NCBI GenBank assembly: GCA_028284445.1
Contig: JANQRS010000055.1
Span: 1-51,096 of the forward strand
DNA: 51,096 bases
Direction: 5' to 3'
Source of the DNA: Calditrichia bacterium
Lineage (GTDB): Bacteria > Calditrichota > Calditrichia > RBG-13-44-9 > J075
Below the pieces are notes generated by a model that saw nothing but the letters and a program-made list of their open reading frames with translations, was not told where the DNA came from and did not search any database. The position numbers and the translations under genes were made by a program. Of the stretch, positions 1 to 7,747 are shown piece after piece (positions within the stretch are counted from its first letter, which is position 1; the number at the start of each line of letters is the position of its first letter).

Positions 1-84
1 TTGATGCTTGATGCTTGATGCTTGATGCTTGATGCTTGATGCTTGATGCTTGATGCTTGATGCTTGATGCTTGATGCTTGATGC
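1..84. repeat. Tandem heptamer array, TTGATGC x12, open at the left edge
   Basis: Twelve perfect copies of the 7-base word TTGATGC run from the first base of the window and end in TTGG at 85. The array is cut by the window edge, so its true length is unknown. An array of the same word in the same orientation closes the window at 51021-51096. The repeat is noncoding; reading frames through it are incidental. Confidence 0.97.
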
Positions 85-153
85 TTGGAAGCGAAACTAA
101 TTCAAAAAATACTTTACGCAAGACTTATTCAAATTACCTTCCAGTCTCCAACA

Positions 154-753
154 TCAATAAACCCGAATAATCTCTCCATTTCGGTGGCCTTCGATGCTGC
201 GAAGATAACCATTGACCACACGGGACATCGGGATTGGATTATGGCCTGGAAAGTAGCTTCGATATTTCTCGACAGAATCTTCCACCAGCCCGGCAGAAAC
301 GACATTGACACGCAGACCGGGCGGCATTTCCAGGGCTACCGCTTGAACAAAACTGTGAATGGCACCGTTGACCATAGATGCACTGGCGGTCATCACAACC
401 GGATCATCGGCAAGAACACCGGTGGTTAAGGTAAAGGAACCGCCGGGATTTATCGTATCCACGCCGAGGCGCACCAGGTTTACCTGCCCCATCAGCTTAC
501 TGCGCAGACCGATATAATAGTCTTCTTCGCTCAAATCGTTAAAGGCCGCCCATTTTGCTTCTCCAGCCGTCGCCACAACCGCGTCCAATCCGGACAGCGA
601 CTGATACATTGCTGCGATTGAGGCGCTGTCTGCTATATCCACTGTGATATCACCGGAACTGCGACCAGCGACAATCACTTCATGTCGTTCACGCAAAGCT
701 GCAGTCACGGTTTTGCCAATCGTTCCATTACCGCCAACAACCAGTATCTTCAT
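154..753 (-). CDS. Short-chain dehydrogenase/reductase-like protein, degenerate active site
   Basis: This 199-residue protein has an N-terminal Rossmann fold with the dinucleotide-binding motif GGNGTIG at residues 7-13, followed by the VAGRS segment expected after beta-2 and a DIAD segment. Length fits the short 'atypical' SDR subgroup (about 200 residues). The classical YxxxK catalytic pair is absent: the corresponding helix reads ASASMVNGAIHSF. NAD(P) binding is therefore likely, while ordinary SDR oxidoreductase chemistry is uncertain. The start is supported by GGAAAG seven bases upstream of the ATG. It follows the DsbD-like gene on the same strand, separated by a palindrome. The substrate is unknown. 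I am confident of the fold, not of the reaction. Confidence 0.85.
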   Translation of the reverse strand: MKILVVGGNGTIGKTVTAALRERHEVIVAGRSSGDITVDIADSASIAAMYQSLSGLDAVVATAGEAKWAAFNDLSEEDYYIGLRSKLMGQVNLVRLGVDTINPGGSFTLTTGVLADDPVVMTASASMVNGAIHSFVQAVALEMPPGLRVNVVSAGLVEDSVEKYRSYFPGHNPIPMSRVVNGYLRSIEGHRNGEIIRVY

Positions 754-787
754 TGAAATCTTTCCGGGGTTTCCAGTGAATGTGTTA

Positions 788-821
788 CCCCCTCTATCTC
801 CTCCTGGGGGAGATGGAGGGG
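788..821. terminator. GC-rich imperfect palindrome after the DsbD-like gene
   Basis: Arms CCCCTCTATCTCC and GGAGATGGAGGGG pair with one G-T wobble around a short loop. It lies just downstream of the minus-strand gene ending at 867, so it probably stops that transcript. Its CCCCC...GGGGG design resembles the longer palindromes at 29253-29302 and 36341-36386 and may be a diverged relative. There is no clear U-tract. Confidence 0.5.
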
Positions 822-866
822 AACAATGTAATTATTTGAGCCTTAACTGCCCCTGGCAGCAAATCT

Positions 867-2990
867 CTAGTTGATCTCTTTCAACGCATCCAGAACGATA
901 TCCGGTGTCAGGATTTCCGGCAGGATAATTGGGTCCTTCTCCTTGTCGGTTCCATATAGCACATAGAGCGGCACGCTGTTGCGGCCAAATTCGGCCAGCG
1001 CCCTGGTAATCGTTTCATCGCGCGACGTCCAGTCGGCAACCAGCGCCTGAACACCGAGCTTCTCAAATTCCTGCTGCACTGCGCTGCTGGAAAACGCCAC
1101 TTTCTTGTTCACCTGACAACTCAAACACCAGGCGGCAGTAAAATCGATAAAAATCGGTGTGCCGGCTTCCCGCAATTCGTTGACCAAGGATGGGCTAAAA
1201 GCTTCCCACTGAATACCATCGCCGCCTCCCTTTGTGGTTGCAGCCTGGGCAGTCGCAGGCGCCAACTCACTTATGTAGCCAATCGGCAGCCAGATGGCGC
1301 CGGCAATCATTAGAAAAGCCATCGCCAAGCCTACTCTCCGCACGGACTTTGCGCGGGCAATATTACCCCATTTTCCGAGCACCCAGGCAGCCATGCCGGC
1401 AACCAACAGGGCCAGCAGCAAGTAAATCACCCCATCCGAGCTGGTTTGAAGTCCGAGCACCCATGCCAGCCAAATGACCGTTGCCATTAACAGGAACCCC
1501 ATAAACTGCTTAAGGGTTTCCATCCATGGTCCGGGGCGCGGCACAAATCGCAGTAGCTGCGGCATCGCAGATAGCAGGAGATACGGAAACGCCATGCCCA
1601 ATCCCAACACACCGAATACCAGGAGGGCAACAGCCGCCGGTTGCGTTAGCGTATATCCGAGGGCTGAACCCATAAAGGGCGCTGTGCAAGGTGTGGCGAC
1701 AACCGTAGCTGTTACGCCGCTCATAAATGTGCCAAAAGCACCGCTTTGATTCGACGAATTCTGACCAACTCCCATCAGGGACGTGCCAATTTCAAAGACA
1801 CCAAAGAGGCTTAGTCCAAAAAGAAACAAGAATACCGAAATCAAAACCAGGAAACCGGGCGACTGCAATTGAAAGCCCCAGCCAAGCTGTTCGCCACCGG
1901 CCCGTAGAACAAGCAAAACGGCGGCAAGTGCCAGGAAAGAAGCCACCACACCAAGCGTAAAGATCAGGCCATGATTCAGAATCTTGCTCCGCTCTTCACC
2001 AGCCTGTTCAACAAATCCAAGAATTTTGATGGATAAGACCGGCAATACGCATGGCATCAAATTGAGGATCATTCCCCCGGTGAATGCCAGCAGCAGTGCC
2101 CAGGCCAGGCTATTTACTTCCCCTCTAGCGGCCGGAACCACTGCCTGGATGCTTTCAGATACCGGCACGTCGAAGTGCAGCGCTTTTTCAGATCCACTGC
2201 CACGCCAGCCATCATCGGAGACCAAAACCCCGGCAACGCTATCAGGACGTTCTTCAGGATCTGCGGCAAGCGGCATAGCAAGCTGATAAAGTTTATCCGA
2301 CGCAGTCAATTTCTGGTCGGTAGAATGTTCAATGAGGTCTTCAGAATAAGGAAAAAACGATAATTCAGTCAATTTCCCTTCATAACCGAGGGGCGGAATG
2401 GCATTTACCAGGAGCATACTATCTTGATAGGCAGTTTCAATGGTCCAGTCAGAGCTTTCCAAGGGGTGTTGGGCTCGGGTCTCGGCAAATGCCTGCACCC
2501 AGCGGTGGTCCGGTGCCGGCGTTTCTGCAACCGGCAATGTCAAGCTGACGTCTCCGCCCTGGGGAATACATTCTTCCTTACACACCAGCCAACTGGTGCT
2601 GGCCTTCAATTCAACAGTTTCCCCAATAAACAAATCTTGCGGAGCCGTCAAATCAAATATAAACAATACCGTGCCTTCGTAACCGTAATTGATCAAATCG
2701 CCAAAATTTTTGCGATGCGGATAGGGAAATTGCATCTCCCCTGCTGCAAATCCTTCCGGCAATTCCCAATCAACGGCAGGCGGGAAACCCGCTTCACCGG
2801 GATTTTGCCAGTATACATGCCAGTGGTCTTCAAGGGTCAGGCGCAGGGCAACGGAGAAGGCTTTTCCGGGTTGAATAGCGGTCTGTTCCGAAACCAGCTC
2901 AGCCTTCACTTGACCGGTATTCACCACCGATTGAGCTACCAGTGTTCCCATGAACAAGGTAAAAAACAGTATGTAAATTGAATTCTTCAT
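867..2990 (-). CDS. DsbD/ScsB-type thiol:disulfide interchange protein
   Basis: Inner-membrane reductant conduit that passes electrons from cytoplasmic thioredoxin to periplasmic substrates. An N-terminal signal peptide is followed by a periplasmic domain with a CKEEC motif, as in ScsB-type proteins. Next comes a CcdA-like membrane domain of about eight helices (roughly residues 290-560) carrying the two redox cysteines in MPCVLP (Cys314) and TPCTAPF (Cys435). A C-terminal thioredoxin-like domain has the WCLSC active site (Cys622, Cys625). I place the start at the ATG at 2990, preceded by GAGAGTAGGA; another in-frame ATG six codons upstream (3008) has poorer spacing and would bury the signal peptide. 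About 707 residues is normal for three-domain members. Partners are not encoded nearby, but several secreted enzymes in the window contain cysteines. Confidence 0.95.
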   Translation of the reverse strand: MKNSIYILFFTLFMGTLVAQSVVNTGQVKAELVSEQTAIQPGKAFSVALRLTLEDHWHVYWQNPGEAGFPPAVDWELPEGFAAGEMQFPYPHRKNFGDLINYGYEGTVLFIFDLTAPQDLFIGETVELKASTSWLVCKEECIPQGGDVSLTLPVAETPAPDHRWVQAFAETRAQHPLESSDWTIETAYQDSMLLVNAIPPLGYEGKLTELSFFPYSEDLIEHSTDQKLTASDKLYQLAMPLAADPEERPDSVAGVLVSDDGWRGSGSEKALHFDVPVSESIQAVVPAARGEVNSLAWALLLAFTGGMILNLMPCVLPVLSIKILGFVEQAGEERSKILNHGLIFTLGVVASFLALAAVLLVLRAGGEQLGWGFQLQSPGFLVLISVFLFLFGLSLFGVFEIGTSLMGVGQNSSNQSGAFGTFMSGVTATVVATPCTAPFMGSALGYTLTQPAAVALLVFGVLGLGMAFPYLLLSAMPQLLRFVPRPGPWMETLKQFMGFLLMATVIWLAWVLGLQTSSDGVIYLLLALLVAGMAAWVLGKWGNIARAKSVRRVGLAMAFLMIAGAIWLPIGYISELAPATAQAATTKGGGDGIQWEAFSPSLVNELREAGTPIFIDFTAAWCLSCQVNKKVAFSSSAVQQEFEKLGVQALVADWTSRDETITRALAEFGRNSVPLYVLYGTDKEKDPIILPEILTPDIVLDALKEIN

Positions 2991-3126
2991 ATTCCTACTC
3001 TCTGACATGTTCGATAAATCTTATCATATCCCCAGATATAATGCAAATCTAGCGATATAAATCTGTGTCGACGTGACCATTCGGCCAGCTTGGCGCTTTC
3101 ATAAATCACCGAACAGCCGCTTTCAC

Positions 3127-3837
3127 CTACATGAAATCGCCAGCCAACAGCTTTCGGATAGAGATTAGATGACTGAAGAGCACAATGGGTACAATTATCG
3201 ACGGCAACCAAATGTACGGGAAATAAAACACGGCGACATTGGGTTGGTCAAAGGCCAGTTGTTGAAAAGGCAAGGGCGCAGACAAGACCGCATGGATCAC
3301 AATATTCAAAACCAGCGCGAGGGAAACAAAGTTCCACACCAGTGCGACCCATCCCGGCCATTCCCGCCGGCTAAAGCAAAACCAGGCAATGATCGGCGCT
3401 GTTAGTCCGGCAAGGATATCAAAATTTCGCCCTTCGTACGTCATAAGCTCCGGCACCTGTCCAGCCAGGAAGAGCATCCACAAGCCAATTTCGACCGGCA
3501 CGCGAATGACATGCAGATAGGTGAGATCCTCTAGCGGTAATAGCCTTAATGATTCGCGGATAGACAGGGTAAACAGAAGAATCAGGGCAATCAGCGTCGG
3601 TCCAACTGCAAAGATAAATCGCGGCGGCATACTGTCAAAATTCAGATAAAAGCCAAAATATGCCAGGGCTCCTTGCACAGCGATGTAGAGTAGTAGCAAT
3701 ATCCCGCTGCTACGGGCGGCATCAATACTGACAGAGGCAATACTTCGCAGCAAAAGGAACAGCGTTGCAAAAGTCGTCAGGACGAACAGCAAGCTAAGCA
3801 ACAGACTTGTATGCGGATTCAGAGGCGCTCCAATCAA
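3127..3837 (-). CDS. Conserved seven-helix membrane protein of unknown function
   Basis: A 236-residue protein with about seven hydrophobic segments and short loops. Recognisable conserved-looking stretches are IRVPVEIGLW, VPELMTYEGRNFDIL and the following GLTAP. I recall similar hypothetical proteins in Bacteroidota and Proteobacteria but know no function. The start is uncertain: an in-frame TGA lies two codons upstream of the TTG at 3837, so TTG is the first possible start, and no good ribosome binding site precedes it. The gene is divergent from the receiver/phosphatase gene at 4043; the roughly 205 bases between them should hold both promoters. Confidence 0.8.
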   Translation of the reverse strand: MIGAPLNPHTSLLLSLLFVLTTFATLFLLLRSIASVSIDAARSSGILLLLYIAVQGALAYFGFYLNFDSMPPRFIFAVGPTLIALILLFTLSIRESLRLLPLEDLTYLHVIRVPVEIGLWMLFLAGQVPELMTYEGRNFDILAGLTAPIIAWFCFSRREWPGWVALVWNFVSLALVLNIVIHAVLSAPLPFQQLAFDQPNVAVFYFPYIWLPSIIVPIVLFSHLISIRKLLAGDFM

Positions 3838-4042
3838 AGATCACGGTGACGTTAAAACGCCTAAACATAGCAATGTCTGACTTGAAATTCAACCGCCAAA
3901 ACACTTCCACTGCACCAAACGGCACAGCAAAAACTGTCTAAAGAGCCCGGCGAATCTGACGAGAACTTCTCTATGCCCGGGAACACCATCCTGGCGCCCA
4001 ATTGTTGCTCAATATATTTTGACAGATGGAACGGAATCCGGC

Positions 4043-5227
4043 ATGCGGATTTTATTAGTACAGCATGATCGCCAAACACGGCACAATCTCGAAATCACGC
4101 TCAAGGATTTTGGGCACGAAGCGGTTGTGGCGACCAATGGCCGTGAGGCCCTGGAGCGCTTCAATGGCGATAACTTTCAAATCATTATCACAGATTGGAT
4201 GATGCCGGAAATGGACGGATTGACCCTGGTAAAGGAAATCCGCGCCATGCAACGGCCGGAGTATGTGTATATCATCATGCTTTCTGCAAAATCGAGCAAG
4301 GAGGACCTGATTACCGGCATTGAAGCAGGATCGGATGATTTCCTCGCCAAACCTGTTGACAACAATGAATTGCGCGTGCGCTTGCTTGCCGGTAAACGTA
4401 TTCTCCAATTGGAACGTAAACTTCATGATCAGAAAGCAGACCTGGAAACAGCCAATCTGCGGATGAAAAAAGATCTTGAGGCAGCGGCGGCAATCCAGAT
4501 GTCACTGCTGCCGAAAGAAGCACCAAACGTCAGCAATCTCGAAGTAGATTGGTATTATAGTCCTTCTGAGGTCTTGGCAGGCGATATTTACAATACGTTT
4601 TTACTCGATGAAAATCATCTGGGCATCTACCTGCTTGATGTCAGTGGCCATGGCGTACCGGCAGCCTTGCTGGCGGTCTCATTGAGCCGCATGCTGTCCC
4701 CGGTATTCGGAGAAGCGTCAATCCTGAAAAGACGCCTCGATGTTGCTCCTTATTACAAGTTAACGCCCCCGGCAGACGTCGCCAGAATTCTAAACAATCG
4801 CTTCCAGCTCGACCCGGACAACGGCCAATATTTTACCCTGATTTACGGCATTCTGAATACAAAGACTCTGGGATTCAAGTATATCTCCGCCGGACATCCG
4901 GAACTAATTCGGATGCGGGCCGACGGAGGCGCAGATCTACTGGAAACCGGCGATGTCCCAATTGGCTTTCTGGAGAATCATAGTTACGAAGAGCATAGCT
5001 TGCAGTTGGAAGCCGGCGACCGTCTCTATCTCTACTCAGATGGCATTCCGGAGGCTGAAAATGCAGCAAAGGAGCCCTTTGAAGGCCGGCGCATGCTGGA
5101 AACGTTGGGCGTTCACACAGACCTCAACCAGAGTATCAAGCACCTTGTCGAAACGGTTCACGAGTGGTGCCAACCCAATTCATTTGACGACGATATATCA
5201 ATATTAGCATTCAAGATCAAATCATAG
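4043..5227 (+). CDS. Response regulator with PP2C-type (SpoIIE/RsbU) phosphatase output
   Basis: Residues 1-120 form a receiver domain: phospho-acceptor Asp51 in TDWMMPEMDG, conserved Lys103 in AKP, and His8-Asp9 in place of the usual acidic pair. A predicted coiled coil (about 118-155) leads into a SpoIIE-type serine phosphatase with AGDIYN, DVSGHG, YSDGIPEA and DDDIS metal-site motifs. Proteins of this design dephosphorylate a STAS antagonist when the receiver is phosphorylated; the STAS protein is three genes downstream. The ATG at 4043 starts directly at the receiver fold; an upstream TTG at 4019 would add eight unneeded residues. It begins an operon with five bases to the next gene. No histidine kinase is in the window. 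Confidence 0.93.
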   Translation: MRILLVQHDRQTRHNLEITLKDFGHEAVVATNGREALERFNGDNFQIIITDWMMPEMDGLTLVKEIRAMQRPEYVYIIMLSAKSSKEDLITGIEAGSDDFLAKPVDNNELRVRLLAGKRILQLERKLHDQKADLETANLRMKKDLEAAAAIQMSLLPKEAPNVSNLEVDWYYSPSEVLAGDIYNTFLLDENHLGIYLLDVSGHGVPAALLAVSLSRMLSPVFGEASILKRRLDVAPYYKLTPPADVARILNNRFQLDPDNGQYFTLIYGILNTKTLGFKYISAGHPELIRMRADGGADLLETGDVPIGFLENHSYEEHSLQLEAGDRLYLYSDGIPEAENAAKEPFEGRRMLETLGVHTDLNQSIKHLVETVHEWCQPNSFDDDISILAFKIKS

Positions 5228-5232
5228 CGGAG

Positions 5233-6825
5233 ATGGCGTTGGCTATTCAATTTTCAGATAGAGATCGAGGACAGCTCGCAGCGCAGGGTAAAACCGAACA
5301 TGATGTCGCTGATCAATTGCAGCATTTCCGCAATGGTATTCCCTTTATTCAACTGGATCGTCCATGCAAGTTGCGGGACGGCATCCGGCAGCTCAATGAT
5401 GAAGAATTGAGGGAATACCGGCTCATTTTTGAAGCCGCTCGTGACAAACTGCGCATTGTCAAGTTTGTTCCGGCATCGGGCACATGCGACCGTATGTTCA
5501 AGGTGCTGCGCTCTTTTGCCAACCATCCGGACCGCTCGATCTCAGATATTCGAGAAGCAGCCCTGGAAGGCGGAAAAGCTGAGAAATTCCTCTTACGCTT
5601 CCTTGACAATCTGGAGGACTTTGCTTTCTATCCGCAATTGAAAGCCGCTGTAGACGACAAAGGTCAAAGTCTCGAAGAGTGGCGTGATTCTGGCCGGTAC
5701 GCGGCCATCCTTGACATGCTCTTATCGGCCGACGGCCTGAACTACGCCGGCTTAGCAAAAGGCCTTCTCGCTTTTCATCGTGATGGCGACGAGATTCGCA
5801 GCGCCTTTAGCGAGCATTTGCGGGAGGCGGCTGAATACGCTTGCGATGGAAACGGCGTGGCGCGTGTTCATTTCACCGTCCCGCGGAATCACCAGGAAAA
5901 GATCGAAGCGCATATCCGGGAAACCATCAGCAAGTCCACAAACAGCGGCATTAGTTTCGAGGTCAGCTATTCAATCCAGGAACCGTCGACAGAAACGATC
6001 GTCGTTCATCCCGACAATACGCCCTATCGCAATGAAGACGGCAGCCTGCTTTTTCGCCCAGGCGGACATGGCGCCTTGCTAAAGAACCTCAACGCCCTGG
6101 AGGCAGATCTGGTTTTCATCAAAAATATCGACAATGTCGTTCAGGAATGCTTAAAGGGCGACACATACCTTTATAAGCAAGCCCTCGGCGGGCTCATGAT
6201 TTCCCTTCAGGATCAGATCCATGACTACCTGGAGCAATTGGGATCAGCGTCTAAGAATCACGAATTACTTGGAGAAATTGAGCGCTTTGCGATCAACAAA
6301 CTGTCCATAGAATTGCCGCAGTCTTATATAAGATTGGATGCAGACGGCCGCTACGCCTACTGGTCACGACAATTGAATCGACCTCTCCGTGTGTGTGGAA
6401 TGGTACGGAACGAAGGAGAGCCAGGTGGCGGTCCATTTTGGGTCAGGCAAAGAGACGGCAGCAGCAGCTTGCAAATTGTAGAATCCTCCCAGGTGGACCG
6501 CAGCAATGAGCAGCAGCTGACGATCTGGCGCGGCTCGACACATTTTAATCCGGTAAACCTGGTCTGCGGTGTGCGCGATGCCAACTCAAATCTCTTCAAT
6601 CTGACCGGCTTTCGCGACCCGCGAACCGGTTTTATTTCAGAAAAATCGAACAATGGACAGGAGCTGAAAGCGCTGGAACTGCCCGGTTTATGGAACGGTG
6701 CAATGGCACACTGGATAACGGTCTTTGTCGAGGTTCCTTCAACGACATTTAGTCCGGTTAAGACAGTACTCGATCTACTCCGTCCTGAGCACATGCCGGT
6801 GGATGAGGAAGCTCTGGCGCAGTAA
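5233..6825 (+). CDS. DUF4301 family protein (nucleotidyltransferase-like)
   Basis: A 530-residue protein matching the DUF4301 family of Bacteroidota and relatives. Hallmarks visible here are FVPASGTCDRMFK (residues 78-90), NTPYRNEDGSLLFRPGGHGA, FIKNIDNVV, NEGEPGGGPF and ALELPGLWNGAM, all in family order and over full length. The RPGGHGA and KNIDN segments resemble sugar-nucleotide pyrophosphorylase folds, so a nucleotidyltransferase reaction is plausible but unproven. In many members the first motif reads ASGAA.RMFK; here it is ASGTCDRMFK. The gene starts five bases after the phosphatase stop, with GCGGAG almost touching the ATG, suggesting translational coupling. Its location inside a partner-switch operon is unusual and suggests that the switch controls it or that it makes a signal. 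Confidence 0.88.
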   Translation: MALAIQFSDRDRGQLAAQGKTEHDVADQLQHFRNGIPFIQLDRPCKLRDGIRQLNDEELREYRLIFEAARDKLRIVKFVPASGTCDRMFKVLRSFANHPDRSISDIREAALEGGKAEKFLLRFLDNLEDFAFYPQLKAAVDDKGQSLEEWRDSGRYAAILDMLLSADGLNYAGLAKGLLAFHRDGDEIRSAFSEHLREAAEYACDGNGVARVHFTVPRNHQEKIEAHIRETISKSTNSGISFEVSYSIQEPSTETIVVHPDNTPYRNEDGSLLFRPGGHGALLKNLNALEADLVFIKNIDNVVQECLKGDTYLYKQALGGLMISLQDQIHDYLEQLGSASKNHELLGEIERFAINKLSIELPQSYIRLDADGRYAYWSRQLNRPLRVCGMVRNEGEPGGGPFWVRQRDGSSSLQIVESSQVDRSNEQQLTIWRGSTHFNPVNLVCGVRDANSNLFNLTGFRDPRTGFISEKSNNGQELKALELPGLWNGAMAHWITVFVEVPSTTFSPVKTVLDLLRPEHMPVDEEALAQ

Positions 6826-6887
6826 TATTCAGGTATGAAAACCGGGAACGATAGAAGAGAAAAATCAAAGCAGGTCCATTTATTCTT

Positions 6888-6894
6888 AAAGGAG
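6888..6894 (+). promoter_or_regulatory. Ribosome binding site fixing the STAS start
   Basis: AAAGGAG lies six bases before the ATG at 6901. An in-frame ATG at 6835 would give a 22-residue nonhomologous extension and lacks such a site, so 6901 is chosen. Confidence 0.8.
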
Positions 6895-6900
6895 CATGAT

Positions 6901-7248
6901 ATGTTACTCGATTCAAGGAAAGAAGGCGGCGTTTTGGTCGTGGAGATGCTGGATCAACGGCTGGACGCCCGCGTCGCATCTGAATTCACCAAAAAAATGG
7001 GCGAATTCATCAATCAAGGCCACACCCAAATCGTTATTGCGCTCGACAAAGTAGATTTCATGGACAGCAGTGGATTAGGTGCGATCGTTTCAAGCCTGAA
7101 AATTATGGGCCGCAAAGGCGATATGGTCATTTCAGGAACTCGCAGTGCGGTCCGAGGCCTGTTTAGCCTCACTCGCATGGATAAGGTATTCCGGATCTAT
7201 TCAACCGTTGAGGAAGCATTAAACGCACTATCGCCGGTGAATCAATAG
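6901..7248 (+). CDS. STAS-domain anti-sigma factor antagonist (RsbV/SpoIIAA-like)
   Basis: A 115-residue single STAS domain. The phosphorylation loop reads FMDSSGLGAI; Ser57 corresponds to the serine phosphorylated in SpoIIAA. The family works by partner switching: unphosphorylated antagonist binds the cognate HATPase kinase and frees its other partner; the kinase phosphorylates the serine and the PP2C phosphatase removes it. All three partners are encoded within 3.7 kb here (phosphatase at 4043, kinase at 7265). The intergenic distance of 75 bases to DUF4301 is short enough for one transcript. Confidence 0.94.
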   Translation: MLLDSRKEGGVLVVEMLDQRLDARVASEFTKKMGEFINQGHTQIVIALDKVDFMDSSGLGAIVSSLKIMGRKGDMVISGTRSAVRGLFSLTRMDKVFRIYSTVEEALNALSPVNQ

Positions 7249-7264
7249 CTAAAGGAGGCGCATC

Positions 7265-7708
7265 ATGTCGAGCGTCAAAAGCCTCCGGCTCAGTATCAGG
7301 AGTGAACTGGGCAACGTACCCTTGATTGGTATTTCGGTCAATAAACTCTGCAAATTGATCCCGATAACGGATGTTGAGGCTTACCAATCCGAGTTATGTG
7401 TGGTTGAGGCGGTCACAAATTGCATTAAGCACGCCTACAAGCATGAACCGAACCATTGGATTCACGTTGATTACGAGCTGTACATCGACCGGGTTGTTTT
7501 TAAAGTCCATGACACCGGGAATTCTATGCCCGGCCTGGAAGAGCCAACTCTCGAATACGATCCGACCAATCTGGATGAAATCCCGGAAGGCGGTATGGGT
7601 TTATTCATTATCAATGATGTGATGGACACTATCAGCTACCAAACAGAAAATGGCGAGAACACCTTGGAATTTTCCAAGGTGTTTGCTCCGGCCGCAGTGA
7701 GCAGTTAA
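7265..7708 (+). CDS. RsbW-like anti-sigma serine kinase (HATPase_c)
   Basis: A 147-residue GHKL ATPase domain. The N box is ELCVVEAVTNCIKHAY (about residues 43-58), the G1 box is HDTGNSMP, and the G2 box is EGGMGLFII. These are typical of RsbW/SpoIIAB kinases that phosphorylate a STAS antagonist and hold a sigma factor or another target. A strong AAAGGAGG precedes the ATG by seven bases. The gene is 16 bases after the STAS gene. No sigma factor gene is adjacent, so the released target may be encoded elsewhere or may not be a sigma factor. Confidence 0.93.
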   Translation: MSSVKSLRLSIRSELGNVPLIGISVNKLCKLIPITDVEAYQSELCVVEAVTNCIKHAYKHEPNHWIHVDYELYIDRVVFKVHDTGNSMPGLEEPTLEYDPTNLDEIPEGGMGLFIINDVMDTISYQTENGENTLEFSKVFAPAAVSS

Positions 7709-7747
7709 GCGACATACGACAATGGACAGTTGAGAAAAGGAATAGAT

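Noticed and set aside
1..84. Possible CRISPR array
   Set aside because: The units are 7 bases with no unique spacers; the same applies to all arrays here. No cas genes are present.
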